A stretch of 64,000 bases of DNA from Sclerodactyla briareus (Eukaryota > Echinodermata > Holothuroidea > Dendrochirotida > Sclerodactylidae): positions 372,001 to 436,000 of the forward strand of contig JAODTK010004832.1 in the NCBI GenBank assembly GCA_026419785.1, in the 5' to 3' direction. Below are positions 41,846 to 53,628 of the stretch, piece after piece. Under the pieces are notes generated by a model, which made no database searches, was not told the DNA's origin, and saw only the letters and a list, made by a program, of their open reading frames with translations. Position numbers and translations under genes: made by a program. The number at the start of each line of letters is the position of its first letter. The stretch's first letter is position 1.

Positions 41846-43040
41846 AAGTTACATGTAATGCTCTCCTCTGTTAGTGGTCCATCGGGGGTGTTTGCGAACT
41901 TCTGGCTGAACGCCCAGCCCATCATGTTAAATCATGCAAAATGCTTCAACAAATTTTGATGCACAAGTCAAGTGCTGATGTTCTGTCATAGTGATGGTCT
42001 GTAGCCGTACCCCAGAGTTCTCAGGACTTTTGGACTTGAGGCCCGTTTGGGCCCGAGCCCCGAGGGCATATCACGTGCAATCAAGCAAAATGTTCCTCCT
42101 CTACAGTGCTGATGTGTTATTCATGAAGGATGGAATAGTCCTACCTATGGGCTTTTCAAGAATATTTGGTCCAAGGACCCATTTGGGCCCTACAGCTCTA
42201 CCCAGTGTATCACATTCTCTTTTTGGCCCCAACAGTCATTCTGTGACGGATGTCGACTAAACTTGGACACAATGTTAATTGATTCATGAGACATGCTTGA
42301 CTTCGTGAAGGTCGAGTCAAAGGTCAAGGGGCAATATAGGCCATCACCTATGAAATTTCAAAATGGTATCTCCTCCTACAAAGTAATGTTAGATTTTTCG
42401 GAAACTGTGCATAAGTTTCCTTCGGGGGTGCCCTTTTCAGCTTGTTCAGAGTTGGAATCTACCTCATATAGTGTCGTTAGAATTAAAACAGTAACATCTG
42501 ATGAAAAGGAGCAAAACAGTCAATCTTTAATGGATGTTGACCAAACTTGGACCCAATGTCATTGACTTTTGTGAATTGTGAAGGTCAAGTTCAGGTCATC
42601 AAAGGGCGCAATAGGCTGTTGTGTGGAATTGCCTCTCTCTCTCTCAATTAGGCATTCTTCGATGGATGTTGACAATGTTAGTGAAGTGAGTAACAATGTT
42701 CATTGACTGCTTGGACATTTCTAGCCATATGAAAATCGTTGTTACAAGTTGTTACAGGGCACAATAGGCCATTGCTTGAAACTGCCTTCTTGGCCTCATG
42801 ATCGAGAACATTTCACACATGATTGTACACTCGTCTTGGTACATTTATGCGATTTGAGCTACAGCAGCATTGGTGCTCTTGTTTTTACTGCTAAGACATC
42901 TTCGGCCATACGAAGTCAAAAGTTTTTACAAGGGCAACAATGGCAATTGTTCGAAACTGCCTTCTTGGCCCCCATGACCTTCTTGGTACATTTGTGCGTT
43001 ATGCGCTACAGCACCATTGGTGCTCCAGTGGCCCTGTATA
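41846..43040 (+). mobile_element. Family C interspersed array, copy C3 (right part)
   Basis: It continues the modules interrupted by B6, then a distal region ('AAACTTGGACACAATGTTAATTGA', 'GGTCAAGGGGCAATA') repeated several times at about 250-300 base spacing. It has two copies of the 3' hairpin: AGCAGCATTGGTGCT (42863-42877) and AGCACCATTGGTGCT (43010-43024). Confidence 0.7.
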
Positions 43041-43588
43041 CTGTTCGGGCTGTGCTTGTCTATTGAGCCAAAATTTTCTCTGAGCAGTACACCTCTAACC
43101 TTTCCTCATATTTTGTTCAAGATGTGCAGATGATCAAATCTATCCTTTACAGGCGTGTAGGGCGCGGACGTAGATACTTGCATGATTTTCCAGTCGCGAA
43201 TCCTTCACAAGGTAACAAAATTAGGCAATGCCTCTTTGGTGTACCTTAATGTGGGGTGGGTGTTCTCACACGCAGACGGCAACATGCGAATGGCCTAACT
43301 CACGTTTGCCCTTCCCCCAATCTCTCGCGTTGAGCGGCCAACGAGAAGCAACAGGTATCATTTTCAATGTATTTGGATGATCCGACCGCAATAAGCTATT
43401 TTGTGAAGGTCTAAAAAAAAAAACTTTGTGCAAAATAATGCAAAAAGCATTTCCTCATTAATTGGCATTAATTTCTTGAACTGAGCCAATCATGCATTGG
43501 GGCGCGAGTGGCCAATGTGAATTTGAAGACAAGCAGCCCGATGTTTATTATAAGCTTCACTGGGGGGAGTTGATTTCACATTTTCGAT
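43041..43588. other. Unassigned spacer
   Basis: No gene or repeat recognised. Confidence 0.35.
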
Positions 43589-44625
43589 TCCTTTCGATTC
43601 CTTGAAAGTCATAGGAATCATGCGTCATGACAAGGTGTGTATGTGTTTACGTATGTGACGCCCAGCTGTAAACACGATACCCGCCTCGACCCCACCTGGA
43701 TGGATGAAGCTACATACTTGGTAGTTGTCTTCTCATAATGGGTACATTAACCCTATTGTTTTGGGGGTCCGGGTCAGAGGTCACCAGAGTCAAGTCAGAA
43801 AAACCTGTAAACCTATAATCCAGACAGTGGTCTGATCAGTTGAATTAGGTGTTCAGCTTTCTTATGGGGAGTACAGAAAACCCTATTTTTTTTGGTTCAG
43901 GTCCTGGGGTGAATTGGTCGAAAATATAAAAATTGTTAAAGTCGATATTTTCGGCCAATTTTTTGGCTTGTAAACAGTAACTCTACCCCACATGGATGAA
44001 AGAAGCTCATACTGGGCGTGTGGGTGTTTCTCCCATCATGAAGTACATGAACCCCTATGTTTTTGGGGTCCAGGTCAGAGTCATCTGAGGTCACCAGAGG
44101 TCAAAGTCTGGGAACCTTGAAACAGATAAGTCCCAAAATAGTTGTCTTGATCAAGTTGAACTTGGTGTATACCTTTATTATGGGGAGTAACGGAACCATA
44201 TTGTTTTTGGTGTAGGTTGGTAGTGAATTTTGGTCAAAATAGCAAAATTGTTGAAGCGATATTTTGGCCATTTCAGCTAGTAAACATGATAACTCGACTA
44301 ACTCGACTCCACCTGGCTTGGATGAAGCTCATACTTGGTAATGTGTGTTTCCCGCATTATGAGTACGTAAATCCTACGTTTTTGGGGTCAGGCAGAAGGT
44401 CCAGCTGAGTCACCAGAGATGAGTCTGAAAAAACCTTTGAATTTAGTGTGTAATTTCTTATCGAAAGCACAGGAACCCTATGTTGGTTGGAGAAAATGGG
44501 ATTTGTCGGACACGTTCTGTTGCTCTGTATGAGCTGGTCCATCTGCCATTTGTCCTTGTGTCTGGCTAAGGTTATCAGGCAGAGTCACGGAAACACTAAG
44601 CCTTTTGGTCTTTTCTTTGGTTTAG
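43589..44625 (+). mobile_element. Family A interspersed element, copy A7
   Basis: 5' 'TTCGATTCCTTGAAAGTCATAGGAATCATGCGTCATGACA' with a short TG tract. Three tandem units start near 43665, 43970 and 44275. Half-site clusters lie near 43766 and 44072-44103. 3' end 'CACTAAGCCTTTTGGTCTTTT'. Confidence 0.8.
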
Positions 44626-44860
44626 TACTTGTGATGCTCCTTGGGTAGTGGTCAGTAGTGGGGGGGGGGTGCGAACTTCCTGGCCCAAGGGCCAATGTGG
44701 GCCCTAGAGCCAATGTGGGCCCTAGGGCATCATGTGGAAATCACTCAAATGCTTTTCTCTGTCTTTTCGTTGCACAGGTCGGTGGCTGAAGTTCAGTCAT
44801 AATGATTAGTCGAATAGGTTTCTTAATATTTCCTAGTCCCGTCGCATTATGTCGATTGAC
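44626..44860 (+). mobile_element. Family C fragment, copy C4
   Basis: One and a half modules ('GATGCTCCTTGGGTAGTGG', 'CTTCCTGGCCCAAGGGCCAATG', 'GGGCCCTAGGGCATCATGTGGAAAT', 'TTCAGTCATAATGATTAG'). Confidence 0.65.
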
Positions 44861-46560
44861 GACATATTGACTATCTTCTTGAATAGCAGCGGACCAAGAT
44901 AATCAGTTTGGGTGAAAACACAAACAGACAAAAATAATATATGTTTTAAAATAGAATTACTGTATTGTTAATCTTCTTCTAATATAGACTTGGGATATGA
45001 GCAAGATGAATGAGCATATGGAACTGATCGCCAAAATATATTTTATTGATATTACATTGTTGTTTTAATCGACCCTCTACCCCACTCTCAAGACCATCAA
45101 GTACACAATAAGAAGTCCAATACGACCCACAACCTATTAGTCAACAGCAATCTATTCGACATATATCTGAAGATTTACTTCTGTCAGGACATTTCACAGT
45201 AATGAATGATGACATTCAATTGTATGTTCATCCAACGTACACTCTATTAAATAGCACACCATGCACCTACTGTTCAGAAATGCCATCGAGTTGTGAAAGC
45301 ACTGTGACATGCAGAGAAAGATAACTTTGAATATAAGGTGCCTGGAGTTTAAATAATAATGAAAATAATGATTTGGTGAATTGAGGCATAACATGGATAC
45401 AAACATCATGGGAAAACAATGAATAAAAGCCAATGCCGGTTCATGTAACAGAGTTGCTCCAAACTACACAGGTGCATGCGAAGGGGGCAATAGAAAAACC
45501 ACAACACCCAAATTTGAAGTATAACGATGTTGCCATTGTTTGAGATTTTCAGTTTACTTTCGATGAAATCCATGACACACAGGGGGGGCGATGCAAGGCG
45601 GCCCATATACCCTAACACAACGGCTGCATTTTAACGACCAAAAGACGAGAAAGGATATACACTTATAATGAATGAGAATGATTCCTTTCCTTACGTTCCA
45701 TTCAGCCTTCGAATATTCGAGAAAATACACATCATTTTTATTGTAAAAACGAAATGCCATGTTCGAACCTCATCTACAGGAATGTAGTCAAAATTACAGC
45801 ACTCAATTATGGTTCTTGCAGTCCTGGAAAACTTAGGAAAGTAATGGAATCTCATCAATGACAATCCAGGCCTGGTCTGGTAAGTTTGGAAATTCAGTGA
45901 AAAGTTGAGTCTTGAATAATCCATGGAAACTTTTCATGGATTGATTTTGTCACTTTCTCACAGCAGATTGCTGTTGTTGCTTTGGCTCTTTCTTGGATGT
46001 TTCAGTTGCGAATTATGCGCGAGATGTATAGAGAAGGTCATCGAAGTCCTTCATTTGGCCATGAAAAAGTCATGAAAATGGAATGCCCAGAACTGCCGGA
46101 TGGAACCCTGTCAAAACATTTCTTTTCTTCGAGAAAATAGTGATCAGTACGCAAATTTTCAAAGAAGCCGGCCGGCCGCAACATATGTATGTTTTCGCTA
46201 CAGGGACCCATTCTACGAAATGACGATTTTTTTCAATGGTAAGTTTTGATATCAGTCAATACAAAAATTACTACAGTATGGTTATCTTCATGGCTGGAAA
46301 GTGCACTGAATAAAAGCTTGATGGAAAAACTTTAACATTTTGTGAACGATTTTGTTGCTTTTCTTTCAGATCCCATAATGATGATGTTCGATCATAGAGT
46401 CAAATGATCAAACATTTTTGCAGAGTTAGGTGGGGTTGTGCAGGGTTTTGAGGGTCAAAGTTTGACAGCCTGTATTTCGACGTGTATTGCAGCCGGTATG
46501 ACCATGTCGTCATTTGTTCCATGTTTATAGACATAGCTTGGGAAACGTACGTTTTTAGCG
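44861..46560. other. Unassigned spacer
   Basis: Four overlapping minus-strand frames of 68-79 codons lie between 45194 and 45924 in different frames. They share no recognisable protein, and the sequence resembles AT-rich untranslated or intronic DNA. I do not call a gene. Confidence 0.4.
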
Positions 46561-47110
46561 CAAACCAGCTATGCTGTTAAACTATTGTGATCTGCATGTC
46601 ACTCTATTACTCCATCTATCCAGTCTGTCAACATTTGCTACTCCTACATCGTTTGATGGATCATGATATAACTTCATCACAACGTTCACTCTGGGGTGTT
46701 CAGAAATTTTGGGCCAGAGGCCCGGTGTGGGCACTGGGGCCCTTTCTGGTGGACATCACGCAAAATGCTGCTCCTCCTAGGCATTATTCTGGTGCACAGT
46801 GCTGATGTTCGGTCATAATGATGGCCGTACGTAATACCCATACCTACGGACTTTTCCGGGTTTTTTTTAGTCCAAGGTCCCACTTGAGCCCTACCGCCCA
46901 TTTCATGAAATTACACACATTGCATGCAATGCCTCAAATCTTGCAAAATGCTAATCTACAAATTTTGTTGCACATGATGATGTTCGATCATATATTCAGG
47001 ATATTTTGGTCCATTGTCCCACTTGTATCCTATTGCCCACTCTATGAAACTCCATATGATGGTGCTTGAATGCATCTCCTCTTCCCATGTTCATTGTAAA
47101 ATATGGAAAT
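46561..47110 (+). mobile_element. Family C interspersed array, copy C5 (5' end)
   Basis: 5' hairpin region 'AAACCAGCTATGCTGtTaAaCTATTGTGATC', 'TCTATCCAGTCTGTC', then modules 'GGGGTGTTCAGAAATTTTGGGCCAGAGGCCCGG' and 'GTCCAAGGTCCCACTTGAGCC'. B7 takes over at about 47110. Confidence 0.7.
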
Positions 47111-47448
47111 TGCTCCTCTCGAAAGCAATAAATCGGGGTGGGTAAACACGATTGGATTAAGATTTGGGAAAAAGTCACTGATAGTTAAGGGGGTAATAGC
47201 CGTTTTATATAATTATTTGTTTAGGCTCTAGATAACGAATGAACCGTAAGTTGCTATGATGACTGTTTGGCACATAGATGCCAGATATAAGGTACGTGCA
47301 ACTGTTCAGATTTTCAGCGTAAAATATGGTAGTTAAGTATTCTAATTTGCAGAATTTAATGCGACATTCAAAAGTTTGTCAGATTTTCACGGAACTTGGT
47401 GAATATGGTCTACATTTAGTCCCAAAACTTTTTACTTGAGTTCCGATT
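47111..47448 (+). mobile_element. Family B element B7, left part
   Basis: Proximal and first B modules ('GGGTgGGTAAACACGATTgGATTAAGATTTGGG', 'CGTAAAATATGGTAGTTAAGTATTCTAATTTGCAgAATTTAATGCGA'). It is cut at 'GAGTTCCGATTTTTT' by A8; the other half lies at 49756-50096. Confidence 0.7.
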
Positions 47449-48715
47449 TTTTGATTCCTTGACGAAGTCGGAGGATCTATGCAGTCGTGCCAGTGTGTGT
47501 GTATGTGTGTGTGTGTGTGTGTGTGTGTATGTTGTGTGACGCTGGCTTGTGAACACGATAACTCGACCCCACCTGGATGGATGAAGCTCATACTTGGCAT
47601 GTGTGTTCCCCATGATGAGTACATAACCCTACGGTTTGGGGTCAGGTCAGAGGTCATCTGAGGTCAACCAGAGGTCAAAGTCCCTGAAACCTTGTGACAA
47701 CGATAAGTCCAGAATGGTTGGTCTTATCGGGTTCAATTTTGGTGTGTAGGCTTTCTTATGGTGATACAGGAACCCTATGGTTTTTTGTATAGGTCGGAAT
47801 ATGTCCGGGGTGATTTTTGGTCAAAAATAGAAACTTGTGGAAAGTCATAATTTGACCAATTTTTGCTGTATGACCACGATAACTCGACCCCACCGGGATG
47901 GATGAGCCTCATACTTGGTGTGTGTGTGTTACCCTGATGAGTACCTAACCCTATTGTTTTGGGGTCAGGTCAGTGGTGATTTGAGGTCACCAGAGGCAAA
48001 GGTCTGAAAACCTTGTGAACACGGTCAAAGTATCAGAATGGTTGGTCTGATCGGGTCAAATTTTGGTGTGTAGCTTTATTTATTATGGGGATTACAGGAA
48101 CCCTGTTTGTTTTTGTATTGGTCATGGGTGAATTTTGGTCAAAAATAGAGAATTTGTGAAAAGTCAATAATTTGGCCAATTTTGGCTTGTGAACACGATA
48201 ACTCACCCCACCTGATGATTAAGCTCAACTTGGCATGTAGTTGTTTTCCCCATGATGAGTCATAACACCTCATTGTTTTGGGGTCAGGTCGAGGTCATCG
48301 AGGTCTAGCGGTCCAAGTCGGAAAACCTTGTGAACACGATAAGTCGAGAAAGTTTGGTCTATCGGGTCCAAATTTTGGTGTGTCGCTTTCTTATGGGACT
48401 ACAGAATACTGGAACCCTATTTCTTTTGGTATAGGTTCGAGTGAATTTTGGTCAAAAATATCACATATTTGTGAAAAGTCAATAATTTGGCCATTTTGGT
48501 TGTGACCACGATACCTCGACCCACCTTGGATGGATGAAGTTCATACTTGTGTGTGTGTCCCCCTGATAGTACATAAACCCTCTTTTTTGGGGTCAGGTCA
48601 GAGGTCATACAAGGTCATCCAACTGTTACAATCTCCCATTTGTCCTTGTGTCTTGCTATAGTTGTCAGGAGAGTCAAGGAATCACTAAGCCTTTTGGCTT
48701 TTCTGGTTTTCTATA
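47449..48715 (+). mobile_element. Family A interspersed element, copy A8 (complete, longest)
   Basis: GATTCCTTGAC at 47453-47463, 'GAAGTCGGAGGATCTATGCAGTCgTG', and (TG)n at 47494-47537. Four tandem units start near 47545, 47872, 48190 and 48500 (period 310-327). 3' GTCAAGGAATC at 48673-48683 and hairpin AAGCCTTTTGGCTT at 48687-48700. The half-site cluster at 47644-47677 has four AGGTCA copies. This is the best copy for defining the family. Confidence 0.9.
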
Positions 48716-48915
48716 AACTCAGGTGTGTATGAGTCTGAGGTGAGAAATAACAATTCAATGACCACATGAGATAGGTCAAAGACCTAAAGAATCAAACAGC
48801 TTCCTTGAAGTTCCGTACGTCAATAATGCTCCTTGTTGATCATATGTCTGAGTGAAATATGACATTTATTTATTTGAGTTTGCGCTACAACAGCACATTG
48901 GTGCTCTTGTTTTTT
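48716..48915 (+). mobile_element. Short element H2 with C-type 3' hairpin
   Basis: About 200 bases homologous to H1 (28690-28915), ending in 'GCTACAACAGCACATTGGTGCTCTTGTTTTTT'. It lies between two A copies. Confidence 0.65.
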
Positions 48916-49755
48916 GTGTATGGGTCGGGGTGTGAATTTTGGTCAAATGAAAATTTAGCTGCAAAATTGTCATAATTGGCAATTTTGGTTGTGAACACAT
49001 TAACTCGACCCCACCTGGTGGATGAGGCTCATCCTTGGTACGTGTGTTTCCCCATGATGTGTAACCTTAACCTATTGATTTAGGGTCCAGTCAGCGGTCT
49101 CTGATGTCACCAGGGTTCAAAGTCTGAAACCTCGTAAACACGATGAGTCCAGATTTTTTGGTTCTTACCTGGTTCAACTTCGGTGTGTAGCTTTCCTTAT
49201 TGGGAGTACAGGACCCTATAATGTGTTTTGGTATCAGTCGGGTGATTTTGTCAAAATAGAAAATTTGTGAAAAGTCAATAATTTGGCCAATTGCCTTGTG
49301 AACACGATAACTCGACCTCACCTGGTGAATGAAACTCATACTTGGTTAGGTGTGTTCCCCATGATGAGACATGGACATATTGTTTTAGGGTCAGTTCCGA
49401 TGTCATCTGGGTCACCAGAGGTCACCGTCTGAAACCTTGGTGAACACTATAATCCGAATGGGTTGGTCTGATCGGTTCAAATTTGGTATTGGTGTTCCCT
49501 TCCCGGATTATGTTCAATGAGACATGAACCCTATTGTTTTGATGGTCCAACCATAGGTCAAAGTCTGAATCTTGAAATTATGTGAGCTTCTTATCAAGAG
49601 TAGGAACCCTATTGGATGGTTAAAAAAAAAATGGGAAATTGTGAGACGTTATGTTTTCCCCAATGAGCTGGTACAGTCCCCATTTGTCCCTGTGTCTTGC
49701 TATGGGTTGTCAGATAGAGTCAATGAATCACTAAGCTTTTGCTTTCTGTTTTTAA
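48916..49755 (+). mobile_element. Family A interspersed element, copy A9 (5' truncated)
   Basis: It begins inside a unit ('GTATGGGTCGGGGTGtGAATTTTGGTC') and carries unit starts near 48990 and 49298. It ends with 'GTCAATGAATCACTAAGCTTTTGCTTTCTG', a diverged version of the family 3' end. Confidence 0.75.
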
Positions 49756-50096
49756 AATGGCTTAAGGGTCACTGGCTGTCCATTCAAAACGTGTATGATT
49801 TGCTAATTACTGCGTAATTTCAAGTTTGCGGATTTTCATGAAACTTGATAATTTGCTAAATTTGTAGGCTTTACATACCCAATTCAATATCACTTTCACA
49901 AACTTATATCCTTTATAGACATTGTCAATAACATGTCCTTTGCGGAATTTGAAATAAATAGTCCACTGGGTTGCTGTTTCTGTTAAATGCTAATACGACA
50001 CATGGAATGTCTTTAATTGTTATGCAGCACGGTGACTAATAGAAGTGGAACACTGATCGTGCAACCAGGCGTGACACTGGTGGCAGATCGCCTTGT
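49756..50096 (+). mobile_element. Family B element B7, right part
   Basis: It continues the interrupted module ('TTAAGGGTCACTGGCTGTCCATTCAAAACGTG'). Distal modules follow, then the 3' end 'CAACCAGGCGTGACACTGGTGGCAGATCGCCTTGT'. Confidence 0.75.
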
Positions 50097-53000
50097 TACA
50101 TATATGTCACATTTTTAGTACTGATTGGTTAGTGCCAGAAACTCACCATGAATCGCGTCACAGGCGAGCTGAGTGGTTTAAAAACCCACTTGTTGCATAT
50201 TGGACAGTTATTATAAAAGAGTTTGGGAGAGTCCCACGGTTAAGCATACAGCCGATCTCGCCGTGTTCATAACTGGAACAAATGCAACAGATACATTATT
50301 GTATAACAGTTTTGTTTACCAAAGAAGACCAAGACCAAAGCTGTAATCACAATAAAAAATTCTGAAAAACAAAGAGAAAAACATTTCAAGGGCACTGTAT
50401 AAACACATGTGGTAAAGTGCGTTAACCATTTCCCCCTGCTGCCTAGTCGTGATACATTGCTCTAAATTCAAAATTATGTTTTCCTAATCTTACAGGTTCC
50501 GAAACATGGAACAGTATCGTTACCTGGAGTTTACGCCGAAAGTGAATATTCGAATTTTCCCACGCCATTGTTGGCTTTCGGGTACATTTCCGCGAATATA
50601 TGCTACTAATATAGACGGGTAATTATATCAGCGTTGCCTCAGCCATGATGAATATGGTAAAACCTTATACGTGCGCGTGTGTGTGTGTGTTTCTCGTGCC
50701 GTTCAGAACCATATTATTAGGCAAGTCACGCTGAAAAATAAACTTAAAGGATACTGTTCTCAGTATTATCGGAAAGTGAGACGGCCAATTGCCAAGTTAA
50801 ACCCCTCGTGTGGCAGTGCTGGTAGTATATGGACACATGCTTTCTGAAGACACTTTACTGATATCATTGGGTGAAACGCCGAAGGTGAAGAGCACAGCTA
50901 TCATGCATATGATACAACTTGATGACATTGTATGAAACATGTCTTCTTTCTATCGTTAAACATTACGTGGGTCATTTATCGGTCGTTTCTGAAAGAAAAT
51001 AATCCTGTAGATACATGCTTAGAAAAGGGCATGGCAAATGAAAGAAAAAAGCTGATTTGCATACTATTTTTGTAATCCCACACCCTTGGCCACAGTGAAA
51101 CATCGTCCGCTGCTTGCTTCTCGTAAGCTTTCGGGGCACCAGATGGGGTTAATCGAACGGCCAACTTCTTATGAAAATTCGGTCAACTCGGCCAACCATT
51201 TTTCTCACGACGGAATCCTCCGGCAACAAGGGTGTACCACTATTTCCCCGAGGTGGCCCCTATTTGCCCTCCCATCATTGAGTAATTTTAGATTGGCATG
51301 GTTGTTTTGTGAGCAACACTGCTGAATCGCGCTGCCCTGGTTCCACAACATAGCGAATTGGTTGAACCACGATTTTGTAAAATATTGTAAAGCTATTTAG
51401 CTAGTTATTATTGTATCCCACCTTCGATACAGTGGTGGATTCAGTTCAACAAACTCCAGTTCAACAAATTTCCCTTTGGTTCAGGCTAGTATTCCATATA
51501 TGCGGATTTAGTGTGCGGTGTGAATGTGAGAAGCATGAATGCATGTTTTCGGTCCTATCCATTCATAGATCATATACCATACTTATGAGCATCACCATAG
51601 CGACTATCGCATTTAACAGAAGCTTGCGTGCCATTTGTAAGGCATGACTAACCGCCCCATCAGTTGCAGCTTTTAGCCCTCGACTACCATCAATATGACC
51701 CTCGAGACATCGTCTAAACATGCCTTTTGTGTTCAACATTCCTAGATGCAGAGATGGAATCATTCTGTTATGCGTCATTGTTGGGGAAGAAAGCTTGGCA
51801 ACCTCAATACGTTTTGTCACGATTACGTACAAGTGTTGGTGTTTTGTAATATATAGACACGCCCTTCGGAAACGAAACTACATGTAGCATTGTTTGTGAT
51901 GTCCAGTAGATTGAAATTCACAAACTGCCATGTATTTTTTGCTCATTTAGCATTTTCCCTGGTGAAGCGATGCACTGTTATTCCAGTGGAAATTGCAATA
52001 ACATATGAAAGTGGCAGGTGCGTGACATCTTTCTTCAAGGGAACTCAATGGCCACTCGGCCCATGGGCATTCACAGGTTTATCTGTTTATATTTTACTGT
52101 GTATTAAAAACGGAAAAGGTATGGTCTGGCATGTAGGCCGAGCAGAGAGTACAAATTACTCAAGTAGGCCCACGTAACTGGCTTGTAATGTTTATGAAGA
52201 GATGATCAAATTGACAACTTCCCTGACACAGACTCCTTTCTATGCAATATGGATGTAGGTGAATGGGGTTGTGTCGTTAGGGTAAATGTTTTTGTTTTTA
52301 ACCTGAAGAAAGATGTATTTGACGTTCATTACTAAAACAAACATTGTTCGATGCGTAGCGTTTTGTCCAATAGAATGGAGAAACATGATGCAGAATTTCA
52401 TTGTAGCGGTATACAGTCAGGTCTTAATATACTGTTTGAACACACGATACATTGATATGTATGGTGCACAGTAGAGCCAAATGAAGTGTTTAAACCGGAT
52501 TTGTGAGAATCAACTATTTGCTCGACGCCCACATGTGTACACACAATGAAGGCGGCCATTCTATCGAGCATCTATATAAGATAAGAAATGATTGTTGCCT
52601 CACAATGGTCCTAGAGTTATATATTGCAGTGCGTCTATTATTGCATCCACGAGCTGGATGCCCTCTTTCTATCAGCCGAATTACAAATAGCATTGATGAA
52701 CCGGCCTGGGATTTTGTTTTTTGCTGTATGGTAATGTAATATCGGAATCCGGTGGGCGTACCATGGGGTAGGGGCAAGAATGAGTTCCTCCCTCCCCTAA
52801 CAAGAGATCGGAGCGGACGAATCGGGAAATCGAAGTCTAAAAAACGGGAAATGGGGGGAAAGAAAAACGAGAGAAAATGGTGGAAAACCAAAAAATCCTG
52901 TAAAGTTTTTGATTAACTGAATAATTGCGAGAATAAGTGGCCCTAAAAGGCATTGTGGTATGGTTAGCTCGGTGAACCGCTCATCCGCGCCCTCATAAAG

Positions 53001-53443
53001 ATAGTGGTCACTGCCCTGACTGTCCCCTCGCTCACCAATTCCGTCAGCATAGGGTAACCCGGCGGGAAGAAATGTCCGAATCGGTAATAACTCGTCTCGC
53101 CCACCTCCCATCCTCCGAATCAGAAGGCTGGCTACGCGCTCAATTAGAATGGATGAACAATATGATCTTTCATAGCGCTGTCATCAGTTTCTTTTGTCCT
53201 TAGAAAAACACTGAATAGGTCTAAATAATGTATCGCCGAGTCATTCGTATTGTTTGTTTCGATTTAACACATTTCAGTTTCAGCCTGTTGGGTCTCAGGG
53301 TTTCTGGCTATTTAGTTCATGGGAACATTTTACGAATCAGTGTATACACTCCTCTTGTGTTGGTGTCATTACTGCGTTGTTTGCCACGTATGTATGAATG
53401 ACTCTGGGAATGGAACTTACCCTAAGTTTGTCATATATATACT
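50097..53443. other. Repeat-poor unassigned region (left)
   Basis: None of families A to D appears here. Short frames (up to 125 codons on the minus strand at 52514-52891, and 104 codons at 52797-53111) overlap each other and show no recognised domain or splice context. A small TG patch lies at 50678-50691. Likely intergenic or intronic. Confidence 0.45.
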
Positions 53444-53628
53444 TCACACTCATTTGTTGATATGTCATTGAGTTAGACACGTCACACTCATTTGTTGATA
53501 TGTCATTGATTTTAACACGTCACAATCATGGACTGGTATGTCATTGAGTTGGATCATAAACACCATTTGTTGATAGTCATTGAGTTGACTCGTCCACACT
53601 CATGTTGTTATGTCAGTTAAGGTCAACA
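53444..53628 (+). repeat. 38 bp minisatellite, about 5 units
   Basis: Units begin at 53444, 53482, 53520, about 53558 and about 53592, with consensus 'TCACACTCATTTGTTGATAT' plus 'GTCATTGAGTT.GACACG'. The first two are nearly identical; the last three are progressively diverged and shortened. Confidence 0.85.

Noticed and set aside
45194-45924. Cluster of four minus-strand frames
   Set aside because: They overlap in different frames and do not join into one protein-like sequence. No family is recognised.
52514-53111. Minus-strand frames of 125 and 104 codons
   Set aside because: They overlap in different frames, and the second runs into low-complexity Phe/Pro text derived from a purine-rich tract.
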